DNA from: Picocystis sp. L7
Taxonomy: Eukaryota; Chlorophyta; Picocystophyceae; Picocystales; Picocystaceae
Assembly (NCBI GenBank): GCA_020975725.1
Contig: QXJR01000006.1
Coordinates: forward strand, 558,001 to 622,000
Reading direction: 5' to 3'
DNA length: 64,000 nucleotides
Below are positions 52,279-61,363 of this stretch, piece by piece. The notes beneath the pieces are model-generated. The model searched no databases, was not told the DNA's origin, and worked only from the letters and a program-made list of their open reading frames with translations. The stretch's first letter is position 1, and the number at the start of each line of letters is the position of its first letter. Position numbers and translations under genes: made by a program.

Positions 52279-54207
52279 TTACACTTGAGCATCAGGCACA
52301 CAACTGATCTCCCGTTGCACAATCCCTTTGAGCAATCGGGAGAAGACATTGCCATAGAGGCTGGTCATGGTTGTTTCCAGGAACGCAACAACCTTCGGCC
52401 ACTCTCGCCGGTCCAGGGCCTGAATGAACTTAACCAACCGGACAGCTCTCGACCAAAACACTCGCTCGTTCTGCTTGGCTCTCCAATTTTCAATTTTTCC
52501 TTGCTTGTACAGTTTCTCTGCCACTTCATATGACATCTCTTGATTGGTCCCGATGTAATACAAGTTCCAGAATTTTGTCACACTGTTCACATTGGTGCAA
52601 AGCGTTGGCACGAGAAGTCCAAGAGCTTCTTGGGCATTGTCATCATCAGGCCCCGAGCTCAACCTAGAGGATTGAGGTTGTCTTGTCCATAATTTGTAGT
52701 TTTCTTCACAAAGCACTTCAATTTTGGACTGCAATCCATCAATGACCTTTGTCATTGCCTGAATTTCTTGCTGCTGCTTTTGGCTGGTTTCCAACGATCG
52801 AGAGAAGAGTAATTCCATCTCCTTGAAGTGCTGAATGCGTACCCTTTCTGTTGGATCGTCCCATGACATGTGTTTGAGGTACTCATGTTCGAAGGAAGCA
52901 AAGTCTGCAGATTTTAACCATGTAGCATGCTTGAATGCGGGGATATCAATCCCAGCCCTTCGGAACTCGCACGCATCTTGCAAGATAGTAACACTCAGGA
53001 ATTCCAACACTTGGAGCAATGGAGGGAGGCAATTCTCTTCGACTCCCATCTCCAAAAACTCCCGCTTGGATGCGGAAAGCCATGGAAACACAAGTTGGAC
53101 GAGTGATGAAGGAGGGGCCAACCTGCCCCTCCTAAGAACGTACTCGTGCTTCGATTTACCGGTGGCAATGGTTGCAATGGCAGATGCTGGGGCCTGTGTA
53201 AGGTAATTTCTTTGGAGACGGCCGGTGCACCACCTGCCCAAAACCTCAATCTCTTGTACCGTCAACCCAAAATTGAGAGCTCTTCGTGCAGCCAAGCCTC
53301 GAACGTGGGTGCTTTGCTCCATCTTCAAGTTGAGGGTAATGTAAGCCTCTCTCCAAGCCTTGCGGTGACCTTCATACGTGAGGGGGAAAAGTTGTAGCTT
53401 CTTCCACTCCTTCGAGGTCGGTGATGGCGCGGCGTTCCTCGCAAAGACTTCACATGCAATCATGCCCAAGTGGGCCACCGGGCAAAGCAAAATGTCCGGA
53501 TTCCGAGCAAAGTACAGGTACTCCGTGCGCTCCCCAACGTTCTCCTTTGATACTTTTGACACAACCTTCAAGATTGGACACGGATCCGGTCCAATTGTGT
53601 GTGCGAGGCTGCCCTCACCGATCTCAAGGGCAAGGTCTTGGAATGATGCTTCGCGGAGGTCTTGCCCTCTCCCCAGGGTAGCCACGAGGAAGGTAAAGCC
53701 AAAAGCATGGTGTTGTTGACCCTTTTCGATCCAATGGGTTACCAATTGCTTAATTTGGCCATCTGAAAGTATGTCCCTACGTGCCCCCTTGTGGGGATCC
53801 TCTTCCGCATCCACCAGGGCATGGTGGAGTTGAACCGTCTTCAGGATGGTCCGAACCGTGTGGGTCCGAACGCCATTGTGCATCTTCTGCACGTGCCTTT
53901 TTTCGCACTCCGTTGTGTAGTAGTGCTGGAGCGCTTTGACATATTCGACAACACTGTTGTACGGTGGAACGCCATGTCCAACAGGGTCGTCGAAGATGCG
54001 CTTGTTCCGAGCATAGGCTTCCACGAACCGTGTCGACTGTTGTACGAAGTTCCGCGCGAAACTTGTGTCATCCCACGGCGCTTGTCCTCCGTCCTGCGAT
54101 TTCATCCACTTCACAGCACGCTCCGCAAGTCTTGTGTACCTTTCGTAGGTACGTGTCGCTTCGAATGCTCTCTCAGCTCCTTTTCTATTCCTTGGGCGTC
54201 TCGTCAT
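52279..54207 (-). CDS. Recombinase B, unit 1: Ndc10/Crypton-type tyrosine recombinase
   Basis: 642 aa, complete, from ATG 54205-54207 to TAA. An N-terminal helical domain to about residue 140 is followed by the catalytic region. Candidate active-site residues: Arg180 in LGRGQDLREASF; a Lys in the following beta region (about 214-222, LKVVSKVSKEN); His301 and Arg303 in STHVRGLAARRAL; Trp326 in LGRWCTGR; and the nucleophile Tyr335 in RNYLTQAP. The block after it (YVLRRGRLAPPSSLVQLVFP) matches the Ndc10/Crypton family, where LPRA-type and PP-LVFPW motifs follow the tyrosine. A coiled coil lies at about 465-515. The protein should join and excise a circular DNA intermediate at a short core site. 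The 103-bp repeat array lies upstream; the gypsy-3 LTR lies 15 bp downstream. Confidence 0.8.
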   Translation of the reverse strand: MTRRPRNRKGAERAFEATRTYERYTRLAERAVKWMKSQDGGQAPWDDTSFARNFVQQSTRFVEAYARNKRIFDDPVGHGVPPYNSVVEYVKALQHYYTTECEKRHVQKMHNGVRTHTVRTILKTVQLHHALVDAEEDPHKGARRDILSDGQIKQLVTHWIEKGQQHHAFGFTFLVATLGRGQDLREASFQDLALEIGEGSLAHTIGPDPCPILKVVSKVSKENVGERTEYLYFARNPDILLCPVAHLGMIACEVFARNAAPSPTSKEWKKLQLFPLTYEGHRKAWREAYITLNLKMEQSTHVRGLAARRALNFGLTVQEIEVLGRWCTGRLQRNYLTQAPASAIATIATGKSKHEYVLRRGRLAPPSSLVQLVFPWLSASKREFLEMGVEENCLPPLLQVLEFLSVTILQDACEFRRAGIDIPAFKHATWLKSADFASFEHEYLKHMSWDDPTERVRIQHFKEMELLFSRSLETSQKQQQEIQAMTKVIDGLQSKIEVLCEENYKLWTRQPQSSRLSSGPDDDNAQEALGLLVPTLCTNVNSVTKFWNLYYIGTNQEMSYEVAEKLYKQGKIENWRAKQNERVFWSRAVRLVKFIQALDRREWPKVVAFLETTMTSLYGNVFSRLLKGIVQREISCVPDAQV

Positions 54208-54494
54208 GACACTTGGACTAGACTCGCTCCCTCGATCTTCTCAATTGAACGACTTGTCGTTTTGTCGTGTTGTTCTGTCCTCGAACCTTTAACGATTTGA
54301 CCGACAGCCGGAGTCAAGATCAGCCCCGAGACGAAGTTGAAACGCCATGTAGCTACGCTCACAGGAACGAAACGGCAAGTTCAGGGAGTTGACAAGTCGG
54401 ACATATTTTTACAACGTATGAAAATTCAGAGTGCAAACGACAGACGATTCTTCACCAAAGAAACTTGGTGCACTTCTACCAACAACTTGCCTAA
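54208..54494. promoter_or_regulatory. Upstream region of recombinase B, unit 1
   Basis: About 290 bp between the start codon and the 103-bp repeats. It matches 61364-61660 of unit 2 closely. It probably holds the promoter and 5' UTR; no clear TATA box was seen. Confidence 0.35.
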
Positions 54495-54960
54495 CATCTG
54501 CACCTGCTGGAAAGGTGCAGGCCTGCACCTGGATTTTCGATGCATCTTGCTGGACCTGCACTGCCATCTCCAGATGTGCAGGCCTGCACCTCTCCACATC
54601 CTGCACCTGCTGGAAAGGTGCAGGCATGCACCTGGATTCTCGATCCATCCTCCTTGGCCTGCACTGCCATCTCCAGATGTGCAGGCCTACACCTCTCCAC
54701 ATCCTGCACCTGCTGGAAAGGTGCAGGCCTGCACCTGGATTTTCGATGCATCCTCCTTGGCCTGCAGTGCCATCTCCAGATGTGCAGGCCTGCACCTCTC
54801 CACATCCTGCACCTGCTGGAAAGGTGCAGCCCTGCACCTGGATTTTCGATGCATCTTGCTGGGCCTGCAGTGCCATCTCCAGATGTGCAGGCCTGCACCT
54901 CTCCACATCCTGCACCTGCTGGAAAGGTGCAGGCCTGCACCTGGATTCTCGATCCATCCT
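54495..54960. repeat. 103-bp tandem repeat with GTGCAGGCCTGCAC palindromes
   Basis: About 4.5 copies of a 103-bp unit; CACATCCTGCACCTGCTGG recurs at 103-bp steps (near 54595, 54698, 54801 and 54904). Each unit contains the perfect 18-bp palindrome AGGTGCAGGCCTGCACCT plus a second, imperfect one. Related sites with GTGCAGGCATGCAC continue to about 55050. Unit 2 has a single copy at about 61661-61715, so the array expanded in unit 1 or collapsed in unit 2. Confidence 0.9.
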
Positions 54961-55446
54961 TCTTCCCGTACCATTGGAGCACTATGTGGTGCAGGCATGC
55001 ACCATTCCAGTCCGAAACCGGCAAGTGAAGGAAGTGTGCATGCCTGCACCTGCCTCGACGGCCTTCGTTTTGCATGGTCGACCACGTGTGCTGTGCGGTG
55101 TTTGCATCTGCGGGCACTCCTTCGCAAAGCCTTGATGCGCTCGAGTGCGCCACCATCCCACTCCAGCTCCACCATTCGCGAGCTCCATCGTCCTTCCTCT
55201 TTTTTTCTCGATCTCCATCCCTTCGAGGTTTGGTTTCGCCCTCGTTCGGATGGACCAGGTCCACGTTTCCAGGTGCGTCTTCCACGTGTTTTTCTCGGAG
55301 ACTTCGCCTGCGGCGCTGATTCTCCAGGTAGGGACCCAACTCGTTCCCCTCGGGAAACAAAACTGGGCCCGATTTGTTTCCCACCGGGTCTCCGGGAAAC
55401 AAACCCAAACCGCCGGGAAACAAACCCGGGTGGGATTCCAGACGGA
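54961..55446. repeat. Right end of unit 1 with GGGAAACA repeats
   Basis: The last 110 bp contain three direct CGGGAAACAAA(A/C) sites and one inverted TGTTTCCC. The left end of each unit has four CGGGAAACA(C/T) sites in its first 125 bp. Subterminal repeats at both ends fit arm sites for a recombinase. The stretch before them (54961-55330) has open frames on both strands but no convincing gene. Confidence 0.5.
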
Positions 55447-55672
55447 AGGGCAACCCGGGAAACACCGTTCTCCCGTACCCCCCGATCCCTTGTTCGGTCG
55501 TTCGCCCGCTCCCCGTACCCGGACGCCGTACGCCCGGGAAACACGGGAAACATCCCGGGAAACATCGTGTGGAGAACCCCGCACTGGATGGGAGGGGAAC
55601 CCCAACTGGATCCCTCCCTGTTCCTCCCTCGGCGATTGGAGAACCCCTCTTCACCGGAATTCGTCACCCCGG

Positions 55673-56147
55673 CGTCACCCCGGGCAAATCCCTCACAAAC
55701 GAAGCCCTTTCGAAACCCGGGTTAGAGCCCCGATCGAATCGAACGGATACTCAGTTCGTAGAGGGAAACGTTTTCCCGTTAATTATCGATTCCCTTCCTA
55801 GTAAAGTTTGCATTGCAGATGAGAAGGGGATCCGGGACGAAGGGCAAACGGAGGCGACGAACGTTCGACGTTGCGACGGATGGAATGGCGACAGCAAAGC
55901 CAAAGTAGAAGCGATCGACACAGGAGCGCGCAAGCGTAGGCTACATGGCTTCAGTGGAGGACTATGGTGCGTGACGCAACTCGAACTTCGCAGTGATGGA
56001 CAGTTGCTACGCGAACGATGGAGCTCGAAAGGGTCGATGTGGTCGAGTAGGAAAAACCTACCATCGCTTTGTAGGTTCCTCCTGCGCGATCGTGCATCTA
56101 CGAATGGAAGGTTTCGTGAGAGGTTCCGAAGGAAAATGCGATGCCGA
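55673..56147. other. Left part of cassette A (unit 2), no convincing gene
   Basis: About 475 bp downstream of the recombinase A stop. Plus-strand open frames exist here but are not shared with unit 1. No RNA gene seen. Confidence 0.4.
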
Positions 56148-58412
56148 TCAGCGGTATGATCGCTGCTGCTTGTACTTCAACCGTAGGACCGTATCCCAAC
56201 TGAGTTCACCATGACGACGCTTTAGAGAGCTCTCCGGAAGGAACTTGAATTTGCTTTTGGCCTTGTCGAACATCTCTTCGTAGTCTTCGAATGTACCGTT
56301 TTCCTTCCATTCGCTCGTAGGTATCTCTCCTTCGATTGCGAGCATCATTTTTCGATAGCGCTTGAGTCTTTCCCTTGAGCTATTGTCACTTACCTCACTT
56401 GGTTGAATGAGGCGCCATGGTCTACCACAGGTGGTCACATTTCCCCTTGTCCAATGGTGCCAACCCTTCCTCAGTGTCATGTTAGGGACGTGAAAGTCCT
56501 CACGAAGTTGGACGAAGGAGCGGAGTCCGAAGTCTGCCAATGTCCTCTCTTGCGATGCCTCAATGGTCGCCTCATTTGGAGCTGGTAGTGTCAATCGGTC
56601 TCGTAAGTTGTTGATTCCCGATGCCTCAAGAACTCGAGTCACTGTCCGCTCTAGATTAGCCGTTGTCACAGGAGCACCTTCAATCTTGCCCATCTCAACT
56701 GCTTCGTCAAGAGCGTCTTGAATGACCTTTGGTAGTTTGCCAATTTCCCTCTCTACCCCGGGGAGCAAATTTCGTACTTGTTCATTCACTTGGCTGAGGG
56801 AGCGTAGCATAGAGCAATGGGGTGGGACCCCCGTGCAATGCAAATTCATGCGCTGAGCCTCGCTGTCATCATCATAACCACAAAATACCAAGTTTTTCAA
56901 CCTCGAGTAAAGGTCATTGTTTGTGATAACGCAATCTGTCCAAAGCTTGTGATTTGGTGGAAGGCATCTCTTTAACTCGTCAAGGTGGTAGATTATGCTT
57001 GCAAGGCACATCCGAGCCACTCCAACATTCACTTTTGCCACATCCATGCATTGGTGTACGCATTGTTGAATAAATGCCTCATCTTCTACGGTTTGAGGCA
57101 CAAATGTGGGTGGTAATAGAGCTAACTCCTCCGCGTGCATCGGTAAGCCCGTGACAACCCGGCCAACATGCTCATCTCCTGCACTATCATACCGTCGATA
57201 AGTATCTTCCACTCCGGGTTGGCTCCAACCTGCACGAAGCGATATTGCAGATGAGGAGGGGCATGCTGTGCCCCCTGAACTGACATATGTTGAGGCACCC
57301 TTTCGAAAGCTATGGGTTCCTAACATCTCACCTTCTAGCCCAAATTCCTCCAAATTAATATCCGCCAAAGCTTTGTGCATATCCTTCCTGAAGCGCATAG
57401 AAGAATCTTGTTGGCTGCCTTGGAACAGGGGCATCTTGCCATCCCCCTCGTCAACCCTTGTTGTCACACATGCAAGAAAAATCCCGAGAGCAGTAATGGC
57501 ACATACCCACGGATTCATCGGGTTTGCATAAACAGCTCGTGGATACTTCGACAATTTCCCCTCTTGATCTGATTTTGACTGAGCAAAATACACCAACAAA
57601 TGATCAGCCTTCACTTTGATATGGTTCAAGTTGATGAAGGAGATATTATCACTTCGGCACACAAGATTCCACAGTAAAGTAGCATAACACCATGCAAAGG
57701 GGCCAGATTGGTCCTCACTCGCCAAATGCCTACAGAGGACCCCGTAAAGTTTGAAGGGTAGCCCACTCACACCTCGTTCCACATCAACCCCAACTTCTTT
57801 CCTCTTTCGTGCTATTTGCTTTTTCCATCCGTTGACAATCGTGCTGATGGTAGGGGAGAGAGATTGCCACTTGTGCATTTGGTTGAAATCCCTGAATAGC
57901 AAGCAAAGAGCAGATCTGTATGCACTGATTTTGCTCTGTGAAGGGCCCATTGGTGCATCTTTCCAACCCATGATTGGTTCCAAGATGACATCAGGAGTCA
58001 CCTCATCCCAAAGTAATGGTTCTACCAGCGTGCCATGGCAATATCCCGGAAGCAATGGATAGATCATGGTTGCATCGGAAGTGTGCAACGATGCCCGAGG
58101 CATTTCTAACCTTTCCTTCATGGCTAAAGCAAATGTTGGGTTCAGCACTCTATGCCCCTTCTTGTACAAATACATCAAGAACATGCACGTTGAAAACTTG
58201 TACCGAGTCCTTGTGCACATGAGTGTGCTTTGTTGAAGCTCCACCTCAAGGTTGAAGACATTCCCTCCACCTACTTCACCAAGCTCCAAACCAAAGTTCC
58301 CGTTTTCGCTTGTCAAACCACGTCTTTCGTTTGGGAAAGCTCCTCCCCTTCCATCCTCTCCCTCGGAAACCTCCGCGCGGCGTGCGTCCGTTCGCGAACG
58401 TTCTCCGGACAT
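56148..58412 (-). CDS. Recombinase A, unit 2: tyrosine recombinase (Crypton-like), complete
   Basis: 754 aa from ATG 58410-58412. Residues about 145-230 form a helical core-binding region (KISAYRSALCLLFRDFNQ, STIVNGWKKQIARKRK). The catalytic set is visible: Arg253 in LVCRSDNISF, Lys280 in FAQSKSDQEG, His367 and Arg370 in GTHSFRKGAS, Trp396 in LRAGWSQPG, and Tyr405 (or Tyr408) in VEDTYRRYDS, followed by HVGRVVTGLP. This HSFRKGA...RAGW type is found in Crypton-like elements and differs clearly from recombinase B. A further 320 residues with no recognised fold end in a basic segment. It should catalyse integration and excision of the cassette or of the whole unit. GTGACGAA sites lie directly upstream. 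Confidence 0.8.
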   Translation of the reverse strand: MSGERSRTDARRAEVSEGEDGRGGAFPNERRGLTSENGNFGLELGEVGGGNVFNLEVELQQSTLMCTRTRYKFSTCMFLMYLYKKGHRVLNPTFALAMKERLEMPRASLHTSDATMIYPLLPGYCHGTLVEPLLWDEVTPDVILEPIMGWKDAPMGPSQSKISAYRSALCLLFRDFNQMHKWQSLSPTISTIVNGWKKQIARKRKEVGVDVERGVSGLPFKLYGVLCRHLASEDQSGPFAWCYATLLWNLVCRSDNISFINLNHIKVKADHLLVYFAQSKSDQEGKLSKYPRAVYANPMNPWVCAITALGIFLACVTTRVDEGDGKMPLFQGSQQDSSMRFRKDMHKALADINLEEFGLEGEMLGTHSFRKGASTYVSSGGTACPSSSAISLRAGWSQPGVEDTYRRYDSAGDEHVGRVVTGLPMHAEELALLPPTFVPQTVEDEAFIQQCVHQCMDVAKVNVGVARMCLASIIYHLDELKRCLPPNHKLWTDCVITNNDLYSRLKNLVFCGYDDDSEAQRMNLHCTGVPPHCSMLRSLSQVNEQVRNLLPGVEREIGKLPKVIQDALDEAVEMGKIEGAPVTTANLERTVTRVLEASGINNLRDRLTLPAPNEATIEASQERTLADFGLRSFVQLREDFHVPNMTLRKGWHHWTRGNVTTCGRPWRLIQPSEVSDNSSRERLKRYRKMMLAIEGEIPTSEWKENGTFEDYEEMFDKAKSKFKFLPESSLKRRHGELSWDTVLRLKYKQQRSYR

Positions 58413-58448
58413 GGCCTCGTTCGTTCCGACGTCCGGTCGTTTTGGGAG

Positions 58449-58610
58449 TCACCCTCCCAGGGTGACGTTTTCCCCGGGATTTCCGCTCCACCGAGGGTTC
58501 GAGTGAGAAACAGTGGGGAAATCGGGGCAAGGGAGGAAGACATCCCTGGAATTCGTCACCCTTTCGGGGTGACGATCCCTTTCGGACGGGTGAAACTGGG
58601 GTGACGAATT
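58449..58610. promoter_or_regulatory. GTGACGAA site cluster upstream of recombinase A (unit 2)
   Basis: GTCACCCTCCCAGGGTGACG (hairpin), TTCGTCACCCTTTCGGGGTG (hairpin) and GGGGTGACGAATT lie within 162 bp, starting 37 bp before the recombinase A start codon. The same three-part layout as in unit 1, with diverged sequence between. Confidence 0.45.
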
Positions 58611-59153
58611 ACGTAGATCCCCAACTCGCACGAGGAGAACCACAACTGGACGACGGGACGAGGCAGAGCTGGCACGCGAAACACCAAAGGGGAGGCCAGA
58701 AGGTCGGAGGAGGCGTGGAAGGCGAAGCAGGAGGCGGATCGAAGAGAAGGCGTGGCGGAACGGAGGAAGAAAAAGGGGGAAGGAGGCGTGATGCGTGGGG
58801 AAAGAGGGGTGCGAGGCACTGGACGACGTCTTCGGACGTGCAGCGAGGAGGTGCGAACAGAATGGAATGCGAGCGTCGAATGCGTGGGGAACCTTTGGAA
58901 TGGGCGTGGCAGCAAAGCATGAAGGGAGGCCGGTCGATTGGAGGTGGGAAATGGCCTCGATGGCGAGGGTCCCTCTCCTCTCTTCATGCTTTGATGCATG
59001 TTGGAAAACACGGAGGGACTGGTGCAGGTTGACAGGTGCTGACAGTACAAAGTTCGGTGATTGGCAGTTGGGAAGCCTTTGGTGATTTGAAGGTGCATGG
59101 CATTCCTCAGATTTCTTGGAATTGCACGAAGAAGCTTCGGGTGTCCAGTTCAC
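58449..59153 (-). CDS. Doubtful conserved 234-aa ORF (unit 2)
   Basis: Same length and position as 35689-36393. Ser/Pro/Arg-rich, no known motif. Kept only because both copies remain open with many amino-acid differences. Confidence 0.2.
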   Translation of the reverse strand: MNWTPEASSCNSKKSEECHAPSNHQRLPNCQSPNFVLSAPVNLHQSLRVFQHASKHEERRGTLAIEAISHLQSTGLPSCFAATPIPKVPHAFDARIPFCSHLLAARPKTSSSASHPSFPTHHASFPLFLPPFRHAFSSIRLLLRLPRLLRPSGLPFGVSRASSASSRRPVVVLLVRVGDLRNSSPQFHPSERDRHPERVTNSRDVFLPCPDFPTVSHSNPRWSGNPGENVTLGG

Positions 59154-59434
59154 CTTTGTGGCAGATCATGCGATAACGGCACTGCAGGTTGCCCTCCAGC
59201 ACTGTGTTTTACACATCCTGTGGCTGCATTCAGCACCTCAAAACCTTTTAGGTTTGAGGAAGCTGGATCTGTTGGTGTGCACAACACATTGTTGGCAAAG
59301 ATGTGAGGAATGGGACGGGGAGGGATTGCGTAAACCTGCGACAAAGGGACTGGACTTTCCGACTGACAGAAATTGATTGCACATTGTGAGTTACGCAGCA
59401 CGGCATATTTTCAAACACAACAAGGGCAATTTAA
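58623..59434. other. Spacer between cassette A and recombinase B (unit 2)
   Basis: About 90 percent identical to 35863-36664. The last part (59150-59425) is the 3' flank of recombinase B. No RNA gene seen. Confidence 0.5.
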
Positions 59435-61363
59435 TTACACTTGAGCATCAGGCACATAGTTGATCTCCTGTTGCACAATTCCTTTGAGCAATCGGGAGAA
59501 GACATTGCCATAGAGGCTCGTCATGGTTGTTTCAAGGAACGCAACAACTTTCGGCCACTCTCGCCGGTCATGGGCCTGAATGAACTTAACCAAGCGGACA
59601 GCTCTCGACCAAAACACTCGCTCGTTCTGCTTGGCTCTCCAGTTTTCTATTTTTCCTTGCTTGTACAGTTTCTCTGCCACTTCATATGACATCTCTTGAT
59701 TGGTCCCGATGTAATACAAGTTCCAGAATTTTGTCACACTGTTTACATTGGTGCAAAGCGTTGGCACGAGAAGTCCAAGAGCTTCTTGAGCATTGTCATC
59801 ATTAGGCTCCGAGGTCAACCTAGAGGATTGAGGTTGTCTTGTCCATAGTTTGTAGTTTTCTTCACAAAGCACTTCAATTTTGGACTGCAATCCATCAATG
59901 ACCTTTGTCATTGCCTGAATTTCTTGCTGTTGCTTTTGGCTGGTTTCCAACGATCGAGAGAAGAGTAATTCCATCTCTTTGAAGTGCTGAATGCGTACCC
60001 TTTCTGTTGGATCGTCCCATGACATGTGTTTGAGGTACTCATGTTCAAAGGAAGCAAATTCTGCAGATTTTAACCATGTAGCATGCTTGAATGCGGGGAT
60101 ATCAATCCCAGCCCTTCGGAACTCGCATGCATCTTGCAAGATAGTAACACTCAGGAATTCCAACACTTGGAGCAATGGGGGGAGGCAATTTTCTTCGACT
60201 CCCATCTCCAAAAACTCCCGCTTGGATGCGGAAAGCCATGGAAACACAAGTTGGACGAGTGATGAAGGAGGGGCCAACCTGCCCCTCCTAAGAACGTACT
60301 CGTGCTTCGATTTACCGGTGGCAATGGTTGCAATGGCAGATGCTGGGGCCTGTGTAAGGTAATTTCTTTGGAGACGGCCGGTGCACCACCTGCCCAAAAC
60401 CTCAATCTCTTGTACCGTCAACCCAAAATTGAGAGCTCTTCGTGCGGCCAAGCCTCGAACGTGCGTGCTTTGCTCCATCTTCAAGTTGAGGGTAATGTAA
60501 GCCTCTCTCCAAGCCTTGCGGTGACCTTCATACGTGAGGGGGAAAAGTTGTAGCTTCTTCCACTCCTTTGAGGTCGGTGATGGCGCGGCGTTCCTTGCAA
60601 AGACTTCACATGCAATCATGCCCAAGTGGGCCACCGGGCAAAGCAAAATGTCCGGATTCCGAGCAAAATAGAGGTACTCGGTGCGCTCCCCAACGTTCTC
60701 CTTGGATACTTTTGACACAACCTTCAAGATTGGACACGGATCCGGTCCAATTGTGTGTGCAAGGCTGCCCTCACCGATCTCAAGGGCAAGGTCTTGGAAT
60801 GATGCTTCGCGGAGGTCTTGCCCTCTTCCCAGGGTAGCCACGAGGAAGGTAAAGCCAAAGGCATGGTGTTGTTGACCCTTTTCGATCCAATGGGTTACCA
60901 ATTGCTTAATTTGGCCATCTGAAAGTATGTCCCTACGTGCCCCCTTGTGGGGGTCCTCTTCCGCATCCACCAGGGCATGGTGGAGTTGAACCGTCTTCAG
61001 GATGGTCCGAACCGTGTGGGTCCGAACGCCATCGTGCATCTTCTGCACGTGCCTTTTTTCGCACTCCGCTGTGTAGTAGTGCTGGAGCGCTTTCACATAT
61101 TCGACAACACTGTTGTAAGGTGGAACGCCATGTCCAACAGGGTCGTCGAAGATGCGCTTGTTCCGAGCATAGGCTTCCACGAACCGTGTCGACTGTTGTA
61201 CGAAGTTCCGCGCGAAAGTTGCGTCATCCCACGGCTCTTGTCCTCCGTCCTACGATTTCATCCACTTCAAAGCACGCTCCGCAAGTCTTGTGTACCTTTC
61301 GTGGGTACGCGTCGCTTCGAATGCTCTCTCAGCTCCTTTTCTATTCCTTGGACGTCTCGTCAT
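59435..61363 (-). pseudogene. Recombinase B, unit 2: Ndc10/Crypton-type tyrosine recombinase with one stop
   Basis: Almost identical to the unit 1 protein over the shared 580 residues (about seven differences, all outside the candidate active-site residues). The frame from ATG 61361-61363 is interrupted at codon 38 by TAG (61250-61252) where unit 1 has CAG (Gln). Downstream in-frame ATGs, for example 61178-61180, could start a protein lacking the first 61 residues but keeping the whole catalytic region, so function is not excluded. Confidence 0.8.

Larger units (their letters stand above)
19191..55446 (-). mobile_element. Unit 1 of a Crypton-like tandem array, split by gypsy insertions
   Basis: With the four gypsy elements and their target duplications set aside, about 5.85 kb remain: left end 19191-19845, recombinase A remnants (27268-27829 and 35199-35672), spacer (to 36664), recombinase B (52279-54207) and the right end. 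The left 235 bp (19191-19425) match 55447-55685 at roughly 94 percent. The spacer and B part match unit 2 at about 90 to 99 percent. It starts after an ACGGA at 19186-19190 and ends with ACGGA at 55442-55446, which is also the start of unit 2. Both recombinases are tyrosine recombinases, so this is a Crypton-type element or a composite of two. It is about 0.9 kb shorter than unit 2, chiefly because the core of recombinase A has been lost. Confidence 0.75.
55640..58622 (-). mobile_element. Recombinase-A cassette of unit 2
   Basis: Bounded by AATTCGTCACCCCGG (55658-55672) and CTGGGGTGACGAATT (58596-58610), inverted with one mismatch. AGAACCCC / AGATCCCC directly repeated lies outside (55640-55647, 58615-58622). 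About 3 kb holding recombinase A and its upstream sites. Its inside is diverged from the unit 1 cassette, whereas the DNA outside is nearly the same. Confidence 0.55.

Noticed and set aside
54337-55725. 462-aa plus-strand ORF and the overlapping minus-strand ORFs over 54490-55667
   Set aside because: Created by the 103-bp GC-rich repeats and the GGGAAACA ends; several frames are open at once on both strands, and nothing similar is conserved as a protein in unit 2.
56148-58412. Recombinase A as a prophage or bacterial contaminant integrase
   Set aside because: It lies inside a eukaryotic repeat landscape, lacks operon context or ribosome binding sites, and has a diverged homologue in unit 1 that was split by gypsy elements.
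536-61252. Reassigned genetic code (TAA/TAG read as Gln), suggested by a TAG in place of CAG in recombinase B and by the in-frame stops in the GT25-like gene and the Harbinger transposase
   Set aside because: TAA, TAG and TGA all end complete genes at their expected ends: TAA in recombinase B, TAG in the EHDW gene, TGA in recombinase A, the copia gag-pol and the isomerase. Ordinary decay explains the stops.
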